Positions 38,108 to 55,080 of a stretch of 64,000 bases of DNA are shown one piece after another; position 1 is the first letter of the stretch; each line of letters begins with the position of its first letter. Under the pieces are notes generated by a model, which had not been told where the DNA came from, did not search any database, and worked only from the letters and a program-made list of their open reading frames with translations. This DNA comes from Flaccisagitta enflata (Eukaryota > Chaetognatha > Sagittoidea > Aphragmophora): positions 99,076,001-99,140,000 of the forward strand of contig OZ231126.1 in NCBI GenBank assembly GCA_965153355.1, written 5' to 3'. The position numbers and the translations under genes are program-made.

Positions 38108-38218
38108 AATCTCGGGACAATGTCGGTTCCGGAAGGTCAACCCACGCCGGAGACGCGACCGTCTTTGTCCGAAGAACAAAAGAACATCATCAAAGAAACA
38201 TGGCAGAATGTCAAGAAG
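38108..38218 (+). CDS. Globin X-like globin, exon 2 (N-terminal extension and A helix)
   Basis: The exon is 111 nt (37 codons), phase 0 at both ends, between a TTCTTCCAG acceptor and an AAGAAG|GTAATT donor. The first 19 codons (NLGTMSVPEGQPTPETRPS) are a Pro/Thr-rich N-terminal extension. The rest, LSEEQKNIIKETWQNVKK, is a typical globin A helix with the conserved Trp at A12. The next exon starts in the B helix, so the intron falls near the A/B junction. The 5' part of the exon, acceptor included, is the last of three diverged tandem copies (see 37740-38107). The internal ATG (codon 5) could act as a start if exon 1 were skipped; that would give a globin without the lipidation signal. Confidence 0.85.
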
Positions 38219-38420
38219 GTAATTATATTTGAACAATAGAACAACAGAACAAAGGAACACAAAAGAAAAAAAAAGTAGAACAGAAGAACATCATCAAGGA
38301 ACCTGGCAGAATGTACATTTCAACTGGAGCGAGATTTCTTTTTAAATTTCAGCTGAAAGAAGTTTCTTTTTCTCTTGGCGGGTAAGCAAACACAATAGCA
38401 AACAGTTAATGGATAGCCCA

Positions 38421-38423
<3 letters not shown>

Positions 38424-38486
<63 letters not shown>
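38424..38486 (+). repeat. (CA)n microsatellite, 200 bp after globin exon 2
   Basis: About 31 CA units. Confidence 0.96.
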
Positions 38487-38489
<3 letters not shown>

Positions 38490-38573
38490 GCACGCATATA
38501 GAGACGCCCCCTAACACTTACGTCATCGAAAACGAAGATTCTACCTCCTTGACATGTTACGTAACAGGGTGTG

Positions 38574-39737
38574 CAAAAAATTTGGTATCTAAATATTATC
38601 ACAAAAACTACACTTCCAGATGGCCCAGTAAGATGAAATTTGAAATAGAATCTCACTATTAGTCCTTCTAACTACTGAAGTGCATTGGTTTTATTCTCAG
38701 CTTCCCTGGTTTGTGAAAAAGGAAGTGATGCTGAAGGTATATTATTCAATTTCATGAAAATTTTACTAGAGCAGATAACAAAGAACAGCGATCATGTTTA
38801 GCTGAAAATGACATAAATAGAGATGCGTATCCCAAAGTGGTAAAGAAGCACAAATAACAATGGCCAAAATAAAAACCGGACGCTCAGTTTTTTATGATTG
38901 AATGAAAACTATACATACTTTTTACTTAAAATCCATGAGCACTTTGAAGAGCTTTAAAAACTTTACAAATCTAGACTAAGCAGCAGTTTTTAGCTCAAGT
39001 TATTTTTAAATGACATCAGAATGAAACAAAACACCCATATTCTTCAAAGCAAATTATTGTGCTTGCTATAAAACACTTCTTGTTTCACTTTTTCTGCAGA
39101 ATGAAAAAATTAAATAAATAGAAGGAAATTTATGGCAAAAATGAAGTATTTTGAATTCTCTACAAGATGGAACCAAGCAGAAATCATGATTCTTATTTGT
39201 TTAGAAGCTATATCTATTCAAAGTTGGTTACTCTAAAAAAATTGAAATCAGATTTGAGATTTCCAAGTGGTTATCTTTAAAACATCATAACTTTTGAAGT
39301 TCTGAAGCTTTAACCTTCTGTGAGAGCTCAAATGAAAGATATTTCCAAGCTTTTTAAAACCATCATGGATTTTAAGGGTTTATCTTCTTAAGTTGCTGAG
39401 CAATCCTTGATCAAAAAACTGCGTACGGTTTTTTATTTTGCCACTGTTATATTTTAATTAAACAACACAACCATATTTTCCAAAAAATTGCATAAACAAT
39501 CTTCAATCTATCATCACTTTTCATTTGTACATTATGGCTAATATCTTTTGGGACTTTAAATGGCCTTTCCTGCGTTCAATCATTCTTTTGTTACCAAATT
39601 TTTGCTGCCTTTCCTCTGATGAACATTAAAAAATGATTAGTTAACATCATTAACCATGACTGTGATAGAAAAATATCTCTTAAGGGTGGTTTTTGCATGA
39701 TTAATCACAAAAATACCAATTTTTTTGCACATACTGT
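38574..39737. mobile_element. TIR element (ACAGGGTGTGC ends), TA TSD
   Basis: ACAGGGTGTGCAAAAAATTTGGTAT at the left is matched by the inverted right end at 39712-39737; TA on both sides. Its ends resemble 4250-4863. The tandem duplication breakpoint (39065) lies inside it, so its right part is repeated at 41460-42134. Confidence 0.85.
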
Positions 39738-39796
39738 TAAAAGAAATTCTGGGGGGTTAATGAGGGAACAAAGAGACAAGACAAGTGACTGAGGAG

Positions 39797-39879
<83 letters not shown>

Positions 39880-40177
39880 GCAATCAGACGTCTCAGGTTC
39901 AACACCTTTCATCTCCTGTTATCGAGAATCGATGGACAAGACAATCATTGGAGATGTACACATATATGATATGGTCAATAAAAGAAAAAAAAAACATATG
40001 TAATGAAATAAGAAGGCCAGATACAGGCTAAAAATACTTAAGAGTTATCGCTTATCGTTCTAACAAGTGGGTCTCGTCGGACTAAGAGTGAAGCGTGAAC
40101 GGACGCCCTCAGCAATTTTGCTAGCGGTAAACGTCAGTTGTCCATGAATCACTGAAAAGCACAATTGCGGCTTTAAG

Positions 40178-40310
40178 AAACAAGGCCAAGTAGGCCAATA
40201 AGGTGCGACGTGTGGATCGTCGAACGAATGCGTTACCCGACCAACCGACCAACCGACCAACCGACCGACCGACACAGCCAGATATAGAGGTGCTTTGTCG
40301 CACCTAAAAA
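40178..40310 (-). mobile_element. Family B-like element (variant ends), duplicated at 42581-42710
   Basis: AAACAAGGCCAAGTAGGCC, GTGTGGATCGTCGAACG, (ACCGACCA)n, AGGTGCTTTGTCGCACCTAAAAA. The hairpin arms are AGGTGC...GCACCT rather than AGTCGCG. A related copy lies at 61444-61556. Confidence 0.8.
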
Positions 40311-40562
40311 GGAACGCTAACAGACGCTCACAGAAAATCAGATGCTAAAAGGCACTAACCGACGCCAACAGACGCTAACAGACACTTAAAGACGCGTACA
40401 GACGCCAACAGACGCTTAAAGACGGTACTAAAAGGATTAAAAAAAAGGGCACTTTTGAATGGTTGATTTCGCCAATCGCCAGTGAAACTCAAACAAACTA
40501 ATCAAAATCTTAGACCATTTTAAAGCCCTTGAAATCCTCTTTCATTTGGCGCCAATCTGGTA

Positions 40563-41095
40563 CAGTGCGATGGCAGCAAAGACGACCTAGACTGGAGGAT
40601 AGATTTTAGGTATTTTGATTTCATTTGATTTATGAAAAAAATTTGTGACTTGACTTCATCAGGACTTCATTTTTCAATGTTTTAACCTAGCCCATCAGAT
40701 CGGGCTAAAAATTTCATATAATGCATAAAAATTCAGTTCAATAGGACTATTTTTACAGGTTTTACAGTTATTTTTCACGAGTGATAATTATGTAAATTAA
40801 TGTCTGGGCAAAGCTTAAAACAAGCATAAAATCTATAAAAATTGTCCAATTGAACTGATTTTTTTTTCTAAATTATATACAATTTTCTGCCCGATCTGAT
40901 GAGCTAGGTTAGAACATTGAAAAATAAAGTTCTGATAAAGTCAAGTCACAAGTTGAAAAATGAGAGAAGCCAATATATTCAAGCAATAGAGCAACCTTTA
41001 ATTAACATAGATCTTAATTTTTCTATTCATCAAATAAAATCAAAATACCTAAAATCTATCCTCCAGCCTAGGTTGTATTTGCTCCCATCGTACTG
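40563..41095. mobile_element. Foldback-type element with about 200-bp TIRs, TA TSD
   Basis: CAGTGCGATGG.AGCAAA...ACCTAG.CTGGAGGATAG ends are inverted at 41095, and similarity runs inward past GAACATTGAAAAAT/ATTTTTCAATGTT, leaving a small loop. TA flanks both sides. A second copy is at 42961-43491 through the tandem duplication, and a right-half relative is at 12030-12208. Confidence 0.85.
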
Positions 41096-41459
41096 TATCT
41101 CTATCTTTTTTCGTTTGGAAACGACATAAGTTTGAGTAAAAATGTTGCCAAATTGGTTATTGCACTCCCTATGGAAAAATATGCATTTCAGCAAAATGGT
41201 GTTTCTTTTTAGAGAGCTCTAGCTCCTAAACCGTTAAAAATAGAGATCTGGGATTGGTCTAAAATGAAAGATGTTTTGAAAATCTTCAAAATCACTTACT
41301 GTAGTAAAATTTTTAAACATTTTTTAAATCAGTTCCATCAGCAAATAAAAAGGTGCGTCTTTTTTTTTAAATTCGCGTAGAAACAGACGCCAAAAGATGC
41401 TAACAAACGCTAACAGACGCCTACAGAATAAAGACGCTCAACCGCAAACGCGAGTTGGA

Positions 41460-42191
41460 GCTATAAAACACTTCTTGTTTCACTTTTTCTGCAGAATGAA
41501 AAAATTAAATAAATAGAAGGAAATTTATGGCAAAAATGAAGTATTTTGAATTCTCTACAAGATGGAACCAAGCAGAAATCATGATTCTTATTTGTTTAGA
41601 AGCTATATCAATTCAAAGTTGGTTACTCTAAAAAAATTGAAATCAGATTTGAGATTTCCAAGTGGTTATCTTTAAAACATCATAACTTTTGAAGTTCTGA
41701 AGCTTTAACCTTCTGTGAGAGCTCAAATGAAAGATATTTCCAAGCTTTTTAAAACCATCATGGATTTTAAGGGTTTATCTTCTTAAGTTGCTGAGCAATC
41801 CTTGATCAAAAAACAGCGTCCGGTTTTTTATTTTGCCACTGTTATATTTTAATTAAACAACACAACCATATTTTCCAAAAAATTGCATAAACAATCTTCA
41901 ATCTATCATCACTTTTCATTTGTACATTATGGCCAATATCTTTTGGGACTTTAAATGGCCTTTCCTGCGTTCAATCATTCTTTTGTTACCAAATTTTTGC
42001 TGCCTTTCCTCTGATGAACATTAAAAAATGATTAGTTAACATCATTAACCATGAGTGTGATAGAAAAATATCTATAAAGAGTGGTTTTTGCATGATTAAT
42101 CACAAAAATACCAATTTTTTTGCACATACTGTTAAAAGAAATTCTGGGGGGTTAATGAGGGAACAAAGAGACAAGACAAGTGACTGAGGAG

Positions 42192-42282
<91 letters not shown>

Positions 42283-43860
42283 GCAATCAGACGTCTCAGG
42301 TTCAACACCTTTCATCTCCTGTTATCGAGAATCGATGGACAAGACAATCATTGGAGATGTACACATATATGATATGGTCAATAAAAGAAAAAAAAACATA
42401 TGTAATGAAATAAGAAGGCCAGATACAGGCTAAAAATACTTAAGAGTTATCGCTTATCGTTCTAACAAGTGGGTCTCGTCGGACTAAGAGTGAAGCGTGA
42501 ACGGACGCCCTCAGCAATTTTGCTAGCGGTAAACGTCAGTTGTCCATGAATCACTGAAAAGCACAATTGCGGCTTTAAGAAACAAGGCCAAGTAGGCCAA
42601 TAAGGTGCGACGTGTGGATCGTCGAACGAATGCGTTACCCGACCGACCAACCGACCAACCGACCGACGGACACAGCCAGATATAGAGGTGCTTTGTCGCA
42701 CCTAAAAAGGAACGCTAACAGACGCTCACAGAAAATCAGATGCTAAAAGGCACTAACCGACGCCAACAGACGCTAACAGACACTTAAAGACGCGTACAGA
42801 CGCCAACAGACGCTTAAAGACGGTACTAAAAGGATTAAAAAAAAGGGCACTTTTGAATGGTTGATTTCGCCAATCGCCAGTGAAACTCAAACAAACTAAT
42901 CAAAATCTTAGACCATTTTAAAGCCCTTGAAATCCTCTTTCATTTGGCGCCAATCTGGTACAGTGCGATGGCAGCAAAGACGACCTAGACTGGAGGATAG
43001 ATTTTAGGTATTTTGATTTCATTTGATTTATGAAAAAAATTTGTGACTTGACTTCATCAGGACTTCATTTTTCAATGTTTTAACCTAGCCCATCAGATCG
43101 GGCTAAAAATTTCATATAATGCATAAAAATTCAGTTCAATAGGACTATTTTTACAGGTTTTACAGTTATTTTTCATAAGTGATAATTATGTAAATTAATG
43201 TCTGGGCAAAGCTTAAAACAAGCATAAAATCTATAAAAATTGTCCAATTGAACTGATTTTTTTTTCTAAATTATATACAATTTTCTGCCCGATCTGATGA
43301 GCTAGGTTAGAACATTGAAAAATAAAGTTCTGATAAAGTCAAGTCACAAGTTGAAAAATGAGAGAAGCCAATATATTCAAGCAATAGAGCAACCTTCAAT
43401 TAACATAGATTTTAATTTCTTTATTCATCAAATAAAATCAAAATACCTAAAATCTATCCTCCAGCCTAGGTTGTATTTGCTCCCATCGTACTGTATCTCG
43501 ATCTTTTTTCGTTTGGAAACGACATAAGTTTGAGTAAAAATGTTGCCAAATTGGTTATTGCACTCCCTATGGAAAAATATGCATTTCAGCAAAATGGTGT
43601 TTCTTTTTAGAGAGCTCTAGCTCCTAAACCGTTAAAAATAGAGATCTGGGATTGGTCTAAAATGAAAGATGTTTTGAAAATCTTCAAAATCACTTACTGT
43701 AGTAAAATTTTTAAACATTTTTTAAATCAGTTCCATCAGCAAATAAAAAGGTGCGTCTTTTTTTTTAAATTCGCGTAGAAACAGACGCCAAAAGATGCTA
43801 ACAAGCGCTAACAGACGCCTACAGAATAAAGACGCTCAACCGCAAACGCGAGTTGGAGCT
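41460..43860 (+). repeat. Tandem duplication, unit 2 (2.4 kb)
   Basis: Direct copy of 39065-41459. The junction and both outer breakpoints share GCT (TTGCTATAAAAC, GGAGCTATAAAAC, GGAGCTCCCAAG), consistent with a microhomology-type event. Confidence 0.95.
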
Positions 43861-44021
43861 CCCAAGGCTCTTGTCCTTGTTCTGGATTTTTTGTTATGAA
43901 GTAATGTTGTCCAACTCCATACATTGGCTTTCCAACCTCGTAATTTTTCTCTCAATTCCATCACAACTCACGCCGTTCCGCGATTAACTTAATGCCACAA
44001 TCAAAGCAAAAAGATGAAATG

Positions 44022-44155
44022 AACAAGGCCGGATACACGGCTATCCTAGTCGCGTGCGGGTGGGCAGGGGCAATGATAGGGAAGTGAACTCAAAACGCTT
44101 ATAAACGCCAAAAAAAGTAAATTGGAGACCAACCAACCGACCGAGCGGAGAAAAC
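44022..44155 (-). mobile_element. Family B copy, hairpin end lost
   Basis: AACAAGGCCGGATACACGGC, GTCGCGTGCGGGTGGGCAGGGG, CCAACCAACCGACCGAGCGG. Confidence 0.8.
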
Positions 44156-45657
44156 CAAAACAGGACAGATTAAACCCCTCAGAGGAGGTTTATACTATGA
44201 AGCAGACGTAAGAGGAGAAACAAGCAAAATGAATTACATCATATCATATCATATCATTTGGAAAAAAGTCGAAGTGACGAAGTTTCTTTGGTCTTTTTGA
44301 GTCCTGCAGAGTTCTTTGGATATCCCTTTTTTCTCATGAAGCGTTTGGGGAAGTTGGTAAGTTTTGGGGGCTGAATGGTGCTACGCATAAAATAATAGCT
44401 GAGAAAGAGCTAATTCTCCTCTTTCAGATGACGCCAAGCAGAATTCCGTGCAATCGATAATTTTGGAGCTATGAATTTTTGAATCTTTTTTTATTTTTTT
44501 GCATTTTTCGCCTTTTCCCAAAAAACGAGGAATTGAGTTGGTTGAAGTCTATTTGAACTTTGAAATGTCCCAGGTGATAATTGTGCATCCTGACAGCACA
44601 GTCTCTCATTTCAACTCCGGACTCTATGAGTCACTCCATCCATCGGTCTGTTGGTCCTTCTGTCCGTCCAAGTGGAAAAGTGGAAAAACAAGCGGTCTTT
44701 TTTGTAAGAATACCAATTAATGAAAAGTTTGTAATATGAGGGCTAGCTAGAGCAAGCCCGTCGGTAATTTGGAAAATAAAAATTTTAACGCAACTAGACC
44801 TAGACATTGGAGGCTTAGATGAAGTCCTCCCCGACAAAATGTTGTACTCATCAATCTTAACCATTATTCATGTTGGGAAATAAACTATTTGAATTCAAAT
44901 TTTGAATTTTAGATGCTTGTGTGTGGGGCCAGTGGGGGTTGGGGTGTGGATGGGGGTTGGATGCCCCTGTCCACCTGTCCACAATGATATTTTAACCCCG
45001 TGTTACATGTTTTTCTCTGTTTCTCTCTCTGTCTCTCTCTCTCCCTCTCTCCCCCTCAATCTCTCTCTCCCCCTCTGTCTCTCTCTCCCCCTCTGTCTGT
45101 CTGTCTGTCTGTCGACTTTTTTCCTACGGCGATTAGCCGCATTTATTGGTATCATATCAATCATAGGCACTATCACACTGTCATCATATGCGCGCACACC
45201 CGGGTGACAGATTCAAACACAGTCAGCTCACAAACAAAGGAGAGATAGAAAGAGAGTGTGAGAGAGAGCGAGAGAGTGAAGCCGTTCAGAGAGGACATTA
45301 ATAGAAATGACGTAAGTCACGTGTTGATGCCGTTGGAAAGATGAAAAGATCGCCCTCTGCTGATTTATATGCGAAACTGACCAAAGACGCCGTCATTTTT
45401 GCCAAAAAGTCATATTTCCTTCTGCTATCTTGTTAGTGTCCAGTCAATGCCAAAAGTGATACTGATCTTAAAAAATAACTTGCGCTAGTTGGTAAAAAAA
45501 AACATCATAAAGTTTATTATTTCTTGATTGCAAATGATACCTTGTCTCAAGGTCCTTATGCCTTAAGATGAGTTATGTTTAACAGCTGATTTTGTTGAAA
45601 TGGAAATGATATGATATTCAAATATCAGAACAAACCGTTGAAAAAAAATTTCCTAAG

Positions 45658-45908
45658 AACAAGGTCATTAGACCTAAGTCTCGTGCGTTGGCACTTTCAA
45701 AAAAAATCAGGCAGACAGACAGACAAAGAAACATTTTAAATGACTTTTTACTGCGCAAAGTTCCTTCTCTGCCATTCAGACATAAAAAACGCTTTAAAAA
45801 TAAAAGCCTTTGAAACAGTTTTGTGACGGACCAACTGACGGACCAACGCACCGACCGACGGACCGACCAAAAAGTAGCTCATAGAGTCGCATAGCACGCG
45901 ACTAAAAA
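45658..45908 (-). mobile_element. Family B copy
   Basis: GAACAAGGTCATTAGACC ... (ACCG)n ... GAGTCGCATAGCACGCGACTAAAAAA. Confidence 0.78.
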
Positions 45909-46123
45909 AATATATTTCGTTAAGTTCATTTTCGATTTTGAGCACTGACTTCCCGTATAGACTACAAGAAGTCAGACATAATTCAAGGCTCACTTGATCC
46001 AGAGCAAAGAGCAAATCGACAAATCAACCTTGGCTTGGTGATCTGCCAGAAGTAAAGTTGGGGTTCACCGGTAACAATTTCTTTGCGCATTCATGGACCT
46101 TCAACAAACAACGCATAAGTGCA

Positions 46124-46258
46124 TTTTTAGTCGCGGACACGCGACTCTAGAACTTGCCGTGTCGGTCGGTGAGTAACGTTTTTGAATTACGAGCGGTTTT
46201 CGCATTACTGCTCCTGCCCAACCGTCCGCGACTAGATTGCCGTGTATCCGGCCTTGTT
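46124..46258 (+). mobile_element. Family B copy, short
   Basis: TTTTTAGTCGCGGACACGCGACTC, GTCGGTCGG, CTGCTCCTGCCCAACCG, GTGTATCCGGCCTTGTT. Confidence 0.88.
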
Positions 46259-46474
46259 GCACAAGAAGTAACTTGGTTTTGTTTCTTTTTTTGAAATGCA
46301 TTTGTTTGGTAACAGCCAAGACTAAGAAAGAGGCAGAGATATCGAAGCAGAATTGCAGTACTTGCAACCGGAAGTTCAATACACTCATCACGAATCAAAA
46401 CAGTGGCTGTCGCCAAAAGATGTTTAGTTATGATGCATTGTTTCAAAGAACAAAAAAGAGAATAGAAACAAAAC

Positions 46475-46855
46475 TTAGTGTAAGGGAAAGACGACATAGA
46501 GACAAAACCCATTGTAGGTGAAAGACAGCATGAAGACAAAACCCAGTATTAGGGAAAAACAGCAGAAAGTCAAAACCCAGTGCAGCTGTGGGAAAAAACG
46601 GCAGAAAAACAAAACCCAATAAAGGGGAAAGACGGCAAAAGACAAAACCCAGTATTAGGGAAAGAGAGCAAAGTCAGAACCCAATGTTTGATAAGATAGC
46701 AGAGAGTCAAAACCTTATGTAGGGGAGAGAAGGCAGAAAAAACAAAACCCAATGCAAAGGAAAGGCGGCATAAAGACAAAACTCAGTATTAAGGAAAAAC
46801 GGAAGAGCGTAAAAATCCAATATTGGAGAAAGACGGCAAAGAGTCAAAACCCTGG
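46475..46855 (+). repeat. Minisatellite of about 35-40 bp, roughly ten units
   Basis: Units of the form AGGGAAAGACGGCA.A..GACAAAACCCAGTATT with variable length. Confidence 0.88.
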
Positions 46856-46997
46856 TAGGAAAAAGAAAAAAAAGTAGAGTCATGGGGTGATGCTAAAGTG
46901 AATTGCTAAAGCAATTCACAATTATTGACGATGAACTCAACGACTTCGTTAAGATTTTGTCTCAGTTCGTCAATATACATTTTTCGAATTGTCTATC

Positions 46998-47106
<109 letters not shown>

Positions 47107-48141
47107 CTCGCTCGCCTATTCTCTCGCAGTCTTGCTGTCTGTTACTCCACGTAAAAAACAAGTCATCCAAGGATCGCACATGGTCAGCGGTACCCGATGC
47201 CCTGCTTGGAGTGATTAGCTGAAGAAGTGGAGTGAGAGCAGGGCAGCGGCCCCAAAGGGCCGATGTCCTGTAGGACACAGGGGTGAATTTCCATACGTCC
47301 TGAGAGGGCACATTTGGGAATTTTGCATTTTTTTCAATTTTTTGTCAATTTTCCATGTTATTCAATGGGAACTTAGGTCTGAGAATAGTGTTCGCAAAAG
47401 CAGTGGATTTTTTTTCTGCTAGCAGAAAGCAGAAAAAATATTTTTCTGCTAGCACTGCTAGCAGTAAAGAGCAGTACTACATGTATATGTAAACTAACTG
47501 TTATGTTTTATTACCAACCAAAAATGATTAAAAACTATCAAAGAAACGAAAATGTAATGGACTTTTAACACATTTGCATCAAGTGAGGCAACAACAAGGC
47601 CAGCAACAAGACCAGATACATGACACAACGGTCTTGGATGGCTGGGCAGGGATGATTCACTGTCATTGCAATGCAAAGAAAATACACAAACAATTCAATA
47701 ATGATACAGACTGACAGACCAAGCTACTGACCAACAGACAATGAGTCCTGTGTCTGTGATAAAAGAATTGAACATGGAGATGGATGTTTCAGGAAGGAGA
47801 AAGTTTCAGTATCTTCTCATCTTGAGTATATGAGGCAAATGAGAAGGTGCCTAGATGGATATGGTCTTTATCTGGCAACCATATTTATCAGGTGTTTTTT
47901 TGTGGTCTGCATATTTCAGATAATAGACAGGAATTGGTTACCTGTTTCAAAAGGACACATTCCTTTTTATTTCTGTTTATAATCTCTGTAGAGGGAGTAT
48001 TTTCTGAGAAGGGATAGTACTTAGTAAAGGGTCCAGATTAAACACCATCAAGAGCTCATCAAGAGCTCCTAAGGCTCTTGTCTTTTTATTAGATAATCTT
48101 TGTGGTAATGTTATCCAACTTTCACAACAATCACTTGTTTT

Positions 48142-48392
48142 TCAATGAATAATGATACAGAAAGCCAAAACTTGTAAATTGCTTTTTTCAAGAATTACTT
48201 TATCAGAAATCATTGCAACAAGCATTCCAGCTGCACTAGATGCACATTCCTCCTCTTCCAAAGTTGTGGTTTGTTTAGCTGAAAAGGTATTTTTATGTAG
48301 TCTTGAGTCCATTAGATATTTTAGATTTAGCATGTCTCTTTGATTCTGGCTGTATCCCATGAGTTCAAAGTAACTGTCATAAAGAGCCTTTA
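48142..48392 (-). pseudogene. Relict ORF of the hAT-like element, split by the nested transposon
   Basis: The minus strand reads KALYDSYFELMGYSQNQ, RDMLNLKYLMDSRLH and EEEECASSAAGMLVAMISDK to a stop. Removing the 4.7-kb element and one TA joins it in frame to 53100-53118 (SSGNDICL), after an ATCTTCAG acceptor-like site. About 85 codons survive. I do not recognise the protein; it may be an exon of the element's lost transposase or a captured exon. Confidence 0.45.
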
Positions 48393-48560
48393 CATATATA
48401 TTAGACCCATTTTCTACCTGTAAAAATGGGGCTAGGTACTCTTTGTGGAGCTCAATTGATTCGTCTTTTCATGCTGAATCGATTGATACCCATAATGACC
48501 ATGATATCAAAATTTTTGGCTACTACCTGGCGTCATTTCCGCCACGTGCGTCAAAATGCG
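48393..48560 (+). repeat. Left 168-bp TIR of the 4.7-kb transposon
   Basis: Matches the reverse complement of 52932-53099 at all but one position; similarity fades after AAATGCG. Confidence 0.93.
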
Positions 48561-48994
48561 CCAAATTCACGTAAATTCATTGGTTTTTGCCAGTTTTTAA
48601 GTGATTTTCACCTAGAATACAATGTTTTAGTCGCCTTTTTTTTCATGTCTCATATCCGTAACATGTTTTGCGTAAGTCTACCTCTAACTGGAACCTTTTT
48701 ACTTGCATCTGGCATCACTTTCGAAACCGGAAGTGACGCAATCGACGCCAATTTTGTAACTGCACTGGATTTCTCTGTAAACCTGACAAAGAACAAAAGC
48801 GAATATGATGTTAGCGAGTTTAAGAAAGAGACTGGAATAAATTGGGGAAGAAATGACAAAGAATTGAAATAGAATTGGCGTAAAATTGGCGTAGAATTGG
48901 CGCAGAATTGAGTAGAATTTTGTAAAATTGAGTTAAGATGGGGCGCCGTTGACAAATCAAATCACAGAAGGACAATTTAAGAATTCGATGGGAG

Positions 48995-52632
<3,638 letters not shown>

Positions 52633-52931
52633 AGTAATTCATGGAATGATCCTGTAAAAAGAAAAAGCAGTTTAATGGAATCCAAGGTAATAATTCAGAA
52701 GCTACGGTGAAGGAAGTTCTACAGTATTTTTGATGTTGCATCAGTCATCCTGTAACGCCACTTCCGGTTGGAAGAAAAAAAAAATTCTTCCATATATCAA
52801 TGGAGGAACATGTGGGCAGACATATTGGTTTGTAGGTATCCTTTTTACCGCTACGTGACGCATATTTCCGACTTGTAAAAGAGCAACTTCGCTCTTCGAT
52901 CATGAAAAATCGCGTTTTTTTCGCAGTTTGA

Positions 52932-53099
52932 CGCATTTTGACGCACGTGGCGGAAATGACGCCAGGTAGTAGCCAAAAATTTTGATATCATGGTCATTAT
53001 GGGTATCAATCGATTCAGCATGAAAAGACGAATCGATTGAGCTCCACAAAGAGTACCTAGCCCCATTTTTACAGGTAGAAAATGGGTCTAATATATATG
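52932..53099 (-). repeat. Right 168-bp TIR of the 4.7-kb transposon
   Basis: Inverted partner of 48393-48560. Confidence 0.93.
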
Positions 53100-53963
53100 T
53101 AAACAAATATCATTTCCTGAAGATTTTTTTATCATTTAAATAAAAAAAGAGAACAAAAGAAATCTTTATAGATATCTGATCTGGGTTTTTACTGGAAAAT
53201 GGACAGAAAAATATGAAAATATTAGAATTTTCACTGCTTCTTACTGCTAGCAGCTGAAGATTTTCTGCTAGCAGAGCAGCTTCAAATTATTGCTAGCAGC
53301 TCTGCTAGCAAATTGCCTGCTCGTGCGAACACTATCTGAGAAGCTGGATATAAGGCCCAAGATGCTGGATTAGAGGCTAAAGAGGCTGGATTTGAGGCCG
53401 GAGAGGCTGGATTTGAGGCCCAAGAGGCTGGATTTGAGGCCCGAGAAGCGGAATTTGAGGCCTGAGAGGCTGGATTTGAGGCCTGAGAGGCTGGATTTGA
53501 GGCCTGGGAGACTGGATTTGAGGCCTGAGAGGCTGGATTTGAGGCCTGAGAGGCCAAATTTGAGGCCTGAGAGGCTGGATTTGAGGCCTGAGAGGCTGGA
53601 TTTGAGAGGCTTGAGAAGCTTCGGGGGGGGGGGATGGACGGACGTATGGAAATTCACCCCTGTGTCCTACAGGACATCGGCCCTTTGGGGCCGCTGCCCA
53701 AAAAGGAACCTGTTAGAAGAGTAGCTCGTAATTTGCATAACGCCTCCCGTGACGCCCTCAGATTTGGACAAATATGCATGTTTTCCATAATCCATTTTCT
53801 ACTCTCTCTCTATCTCTAGTTTTCGGCTTCCCCCTTCTACAGTCTAAAATGAACACCTGAAAGGCAGAAAGCACCTTAGTCCCCAGTTTGAGAGGCTATG
53901 GGCCATGCAGTTTAAAGCTCACCAAGCATTTATCTGTCTGAGTGAGAGAGGGAAAGTTATAAG

Positions 53964-54031
<68 letters not shown>

Positions 54032-54121
54032 ACTTGTTCCCAACTTCCCAACAGAATCTATCAGGAGATGCCTCAGAGCTACACTTTGCATGAGACAGGC
54101 AATCCATCTGTCAATGATAAC

Positions 54122-54740
54122 AAGTCATCCAGGGATCGCACATGGTCAGCGGTACCCGTTGCCCTGCTTAGAGTGTTTAGGTGAAGAGGTGAGGTGAGAG
54201 CAGGGCAGCGGCCCCAAAGGGCCGATGTCCTGTAGAACACAGGGGTGAGTTTCCATACGTCCTGGGAAGAGGTGAGGGGGTCTGAAAAGATTTGACCATA
54301 TCTCAGAGGTTTGATTCCAGCCGATAAGGCTGAATTCAGCCCAGTAAAGGCTGATTGCAACCAGGTGAGGGCTGATTTCTGGTCTGAGAGGGCTGATTTC
54401 AAGCCTGAGAGAGGCAGTTTCAGGTCTAAGAGGACTAATATCAGGGCTGAGTTTGGTCAGGGAGGGCTGGTTTCATGCCTGAAAACGCTAGTTTCATGCC
54501 TAGGTCCCAGGCTGGGAGGCCTGATTATGGGCCTGAGAGGCCCGATTATGGGCCTGGCCTGAAAGGGATGATATGGGGCCTGAGAGGGCTGATTTTAAGC
54601 TCTAGGGACCAGATTTCTGGCCCCGGTAGGCTGGATTAGGGCTTCAGGCCTCCAAGGGGGGGGACGTACGGACAGACGTACGTAAAGGTTCACCCCTGTG
54701 TTCTACAGGACATCGGCCCTTTGGGGCCGCTGCCCAAAAA
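54122..54740 (+). mobile_element. Family A copy A14
   Basis: AAGTCATCCAGGGATCGCACATGG left end, core of GAGGGCTGATTTCAAGCCT units, right end GGGGCCGCTGCCCAAAAA directly joined to a (CA)n tract. Confidence 0.9.
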
Positions 54741-54756
54741 GCACACATATGCACAC

Positions 54757-55080
<324 letters not shown>

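Larger units (their letters stand above)
39065..41459 (+). repeat. Tandem duplication, unit 1 (2.4 kb)
   Basis: Nearly identical to 41460-43860, with only scattered single-base changes and a (CT)n tract about 10 bp shorter. It contains the end of the ACAGGGTGTGC element, a (CT)n tract, a Family B-like element, an AACAGACGCT tandem repeat and the foldback element. Confidence 0.95.
43861..46123. other. Globin intron 2, mostly unassigned
   Basis: Apart from two Family B copies it holds a GGCTCTTGTCC...AATGTTGTCCAACT segment (43866-43918) also seen at 48070-48120 and inverted at 30420-30480, and a (CT)-rich patch at 45015-45110. Confidence 0.55.

Noticed and set aside
40917-41129. 70-codon ORF also present at 43315-43527
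   Set aside because: Two copies exist only because of the 2.4-kb tandem duplication; it lies inside a foldback element.
48426-48872. + strand ORF starting MGLGTLCGAQLIRLF, and its near copy on the minus strand at 52851-53066
   Set aside because: Both are the two TIRs of the 4.7-kb transposon read as protein.
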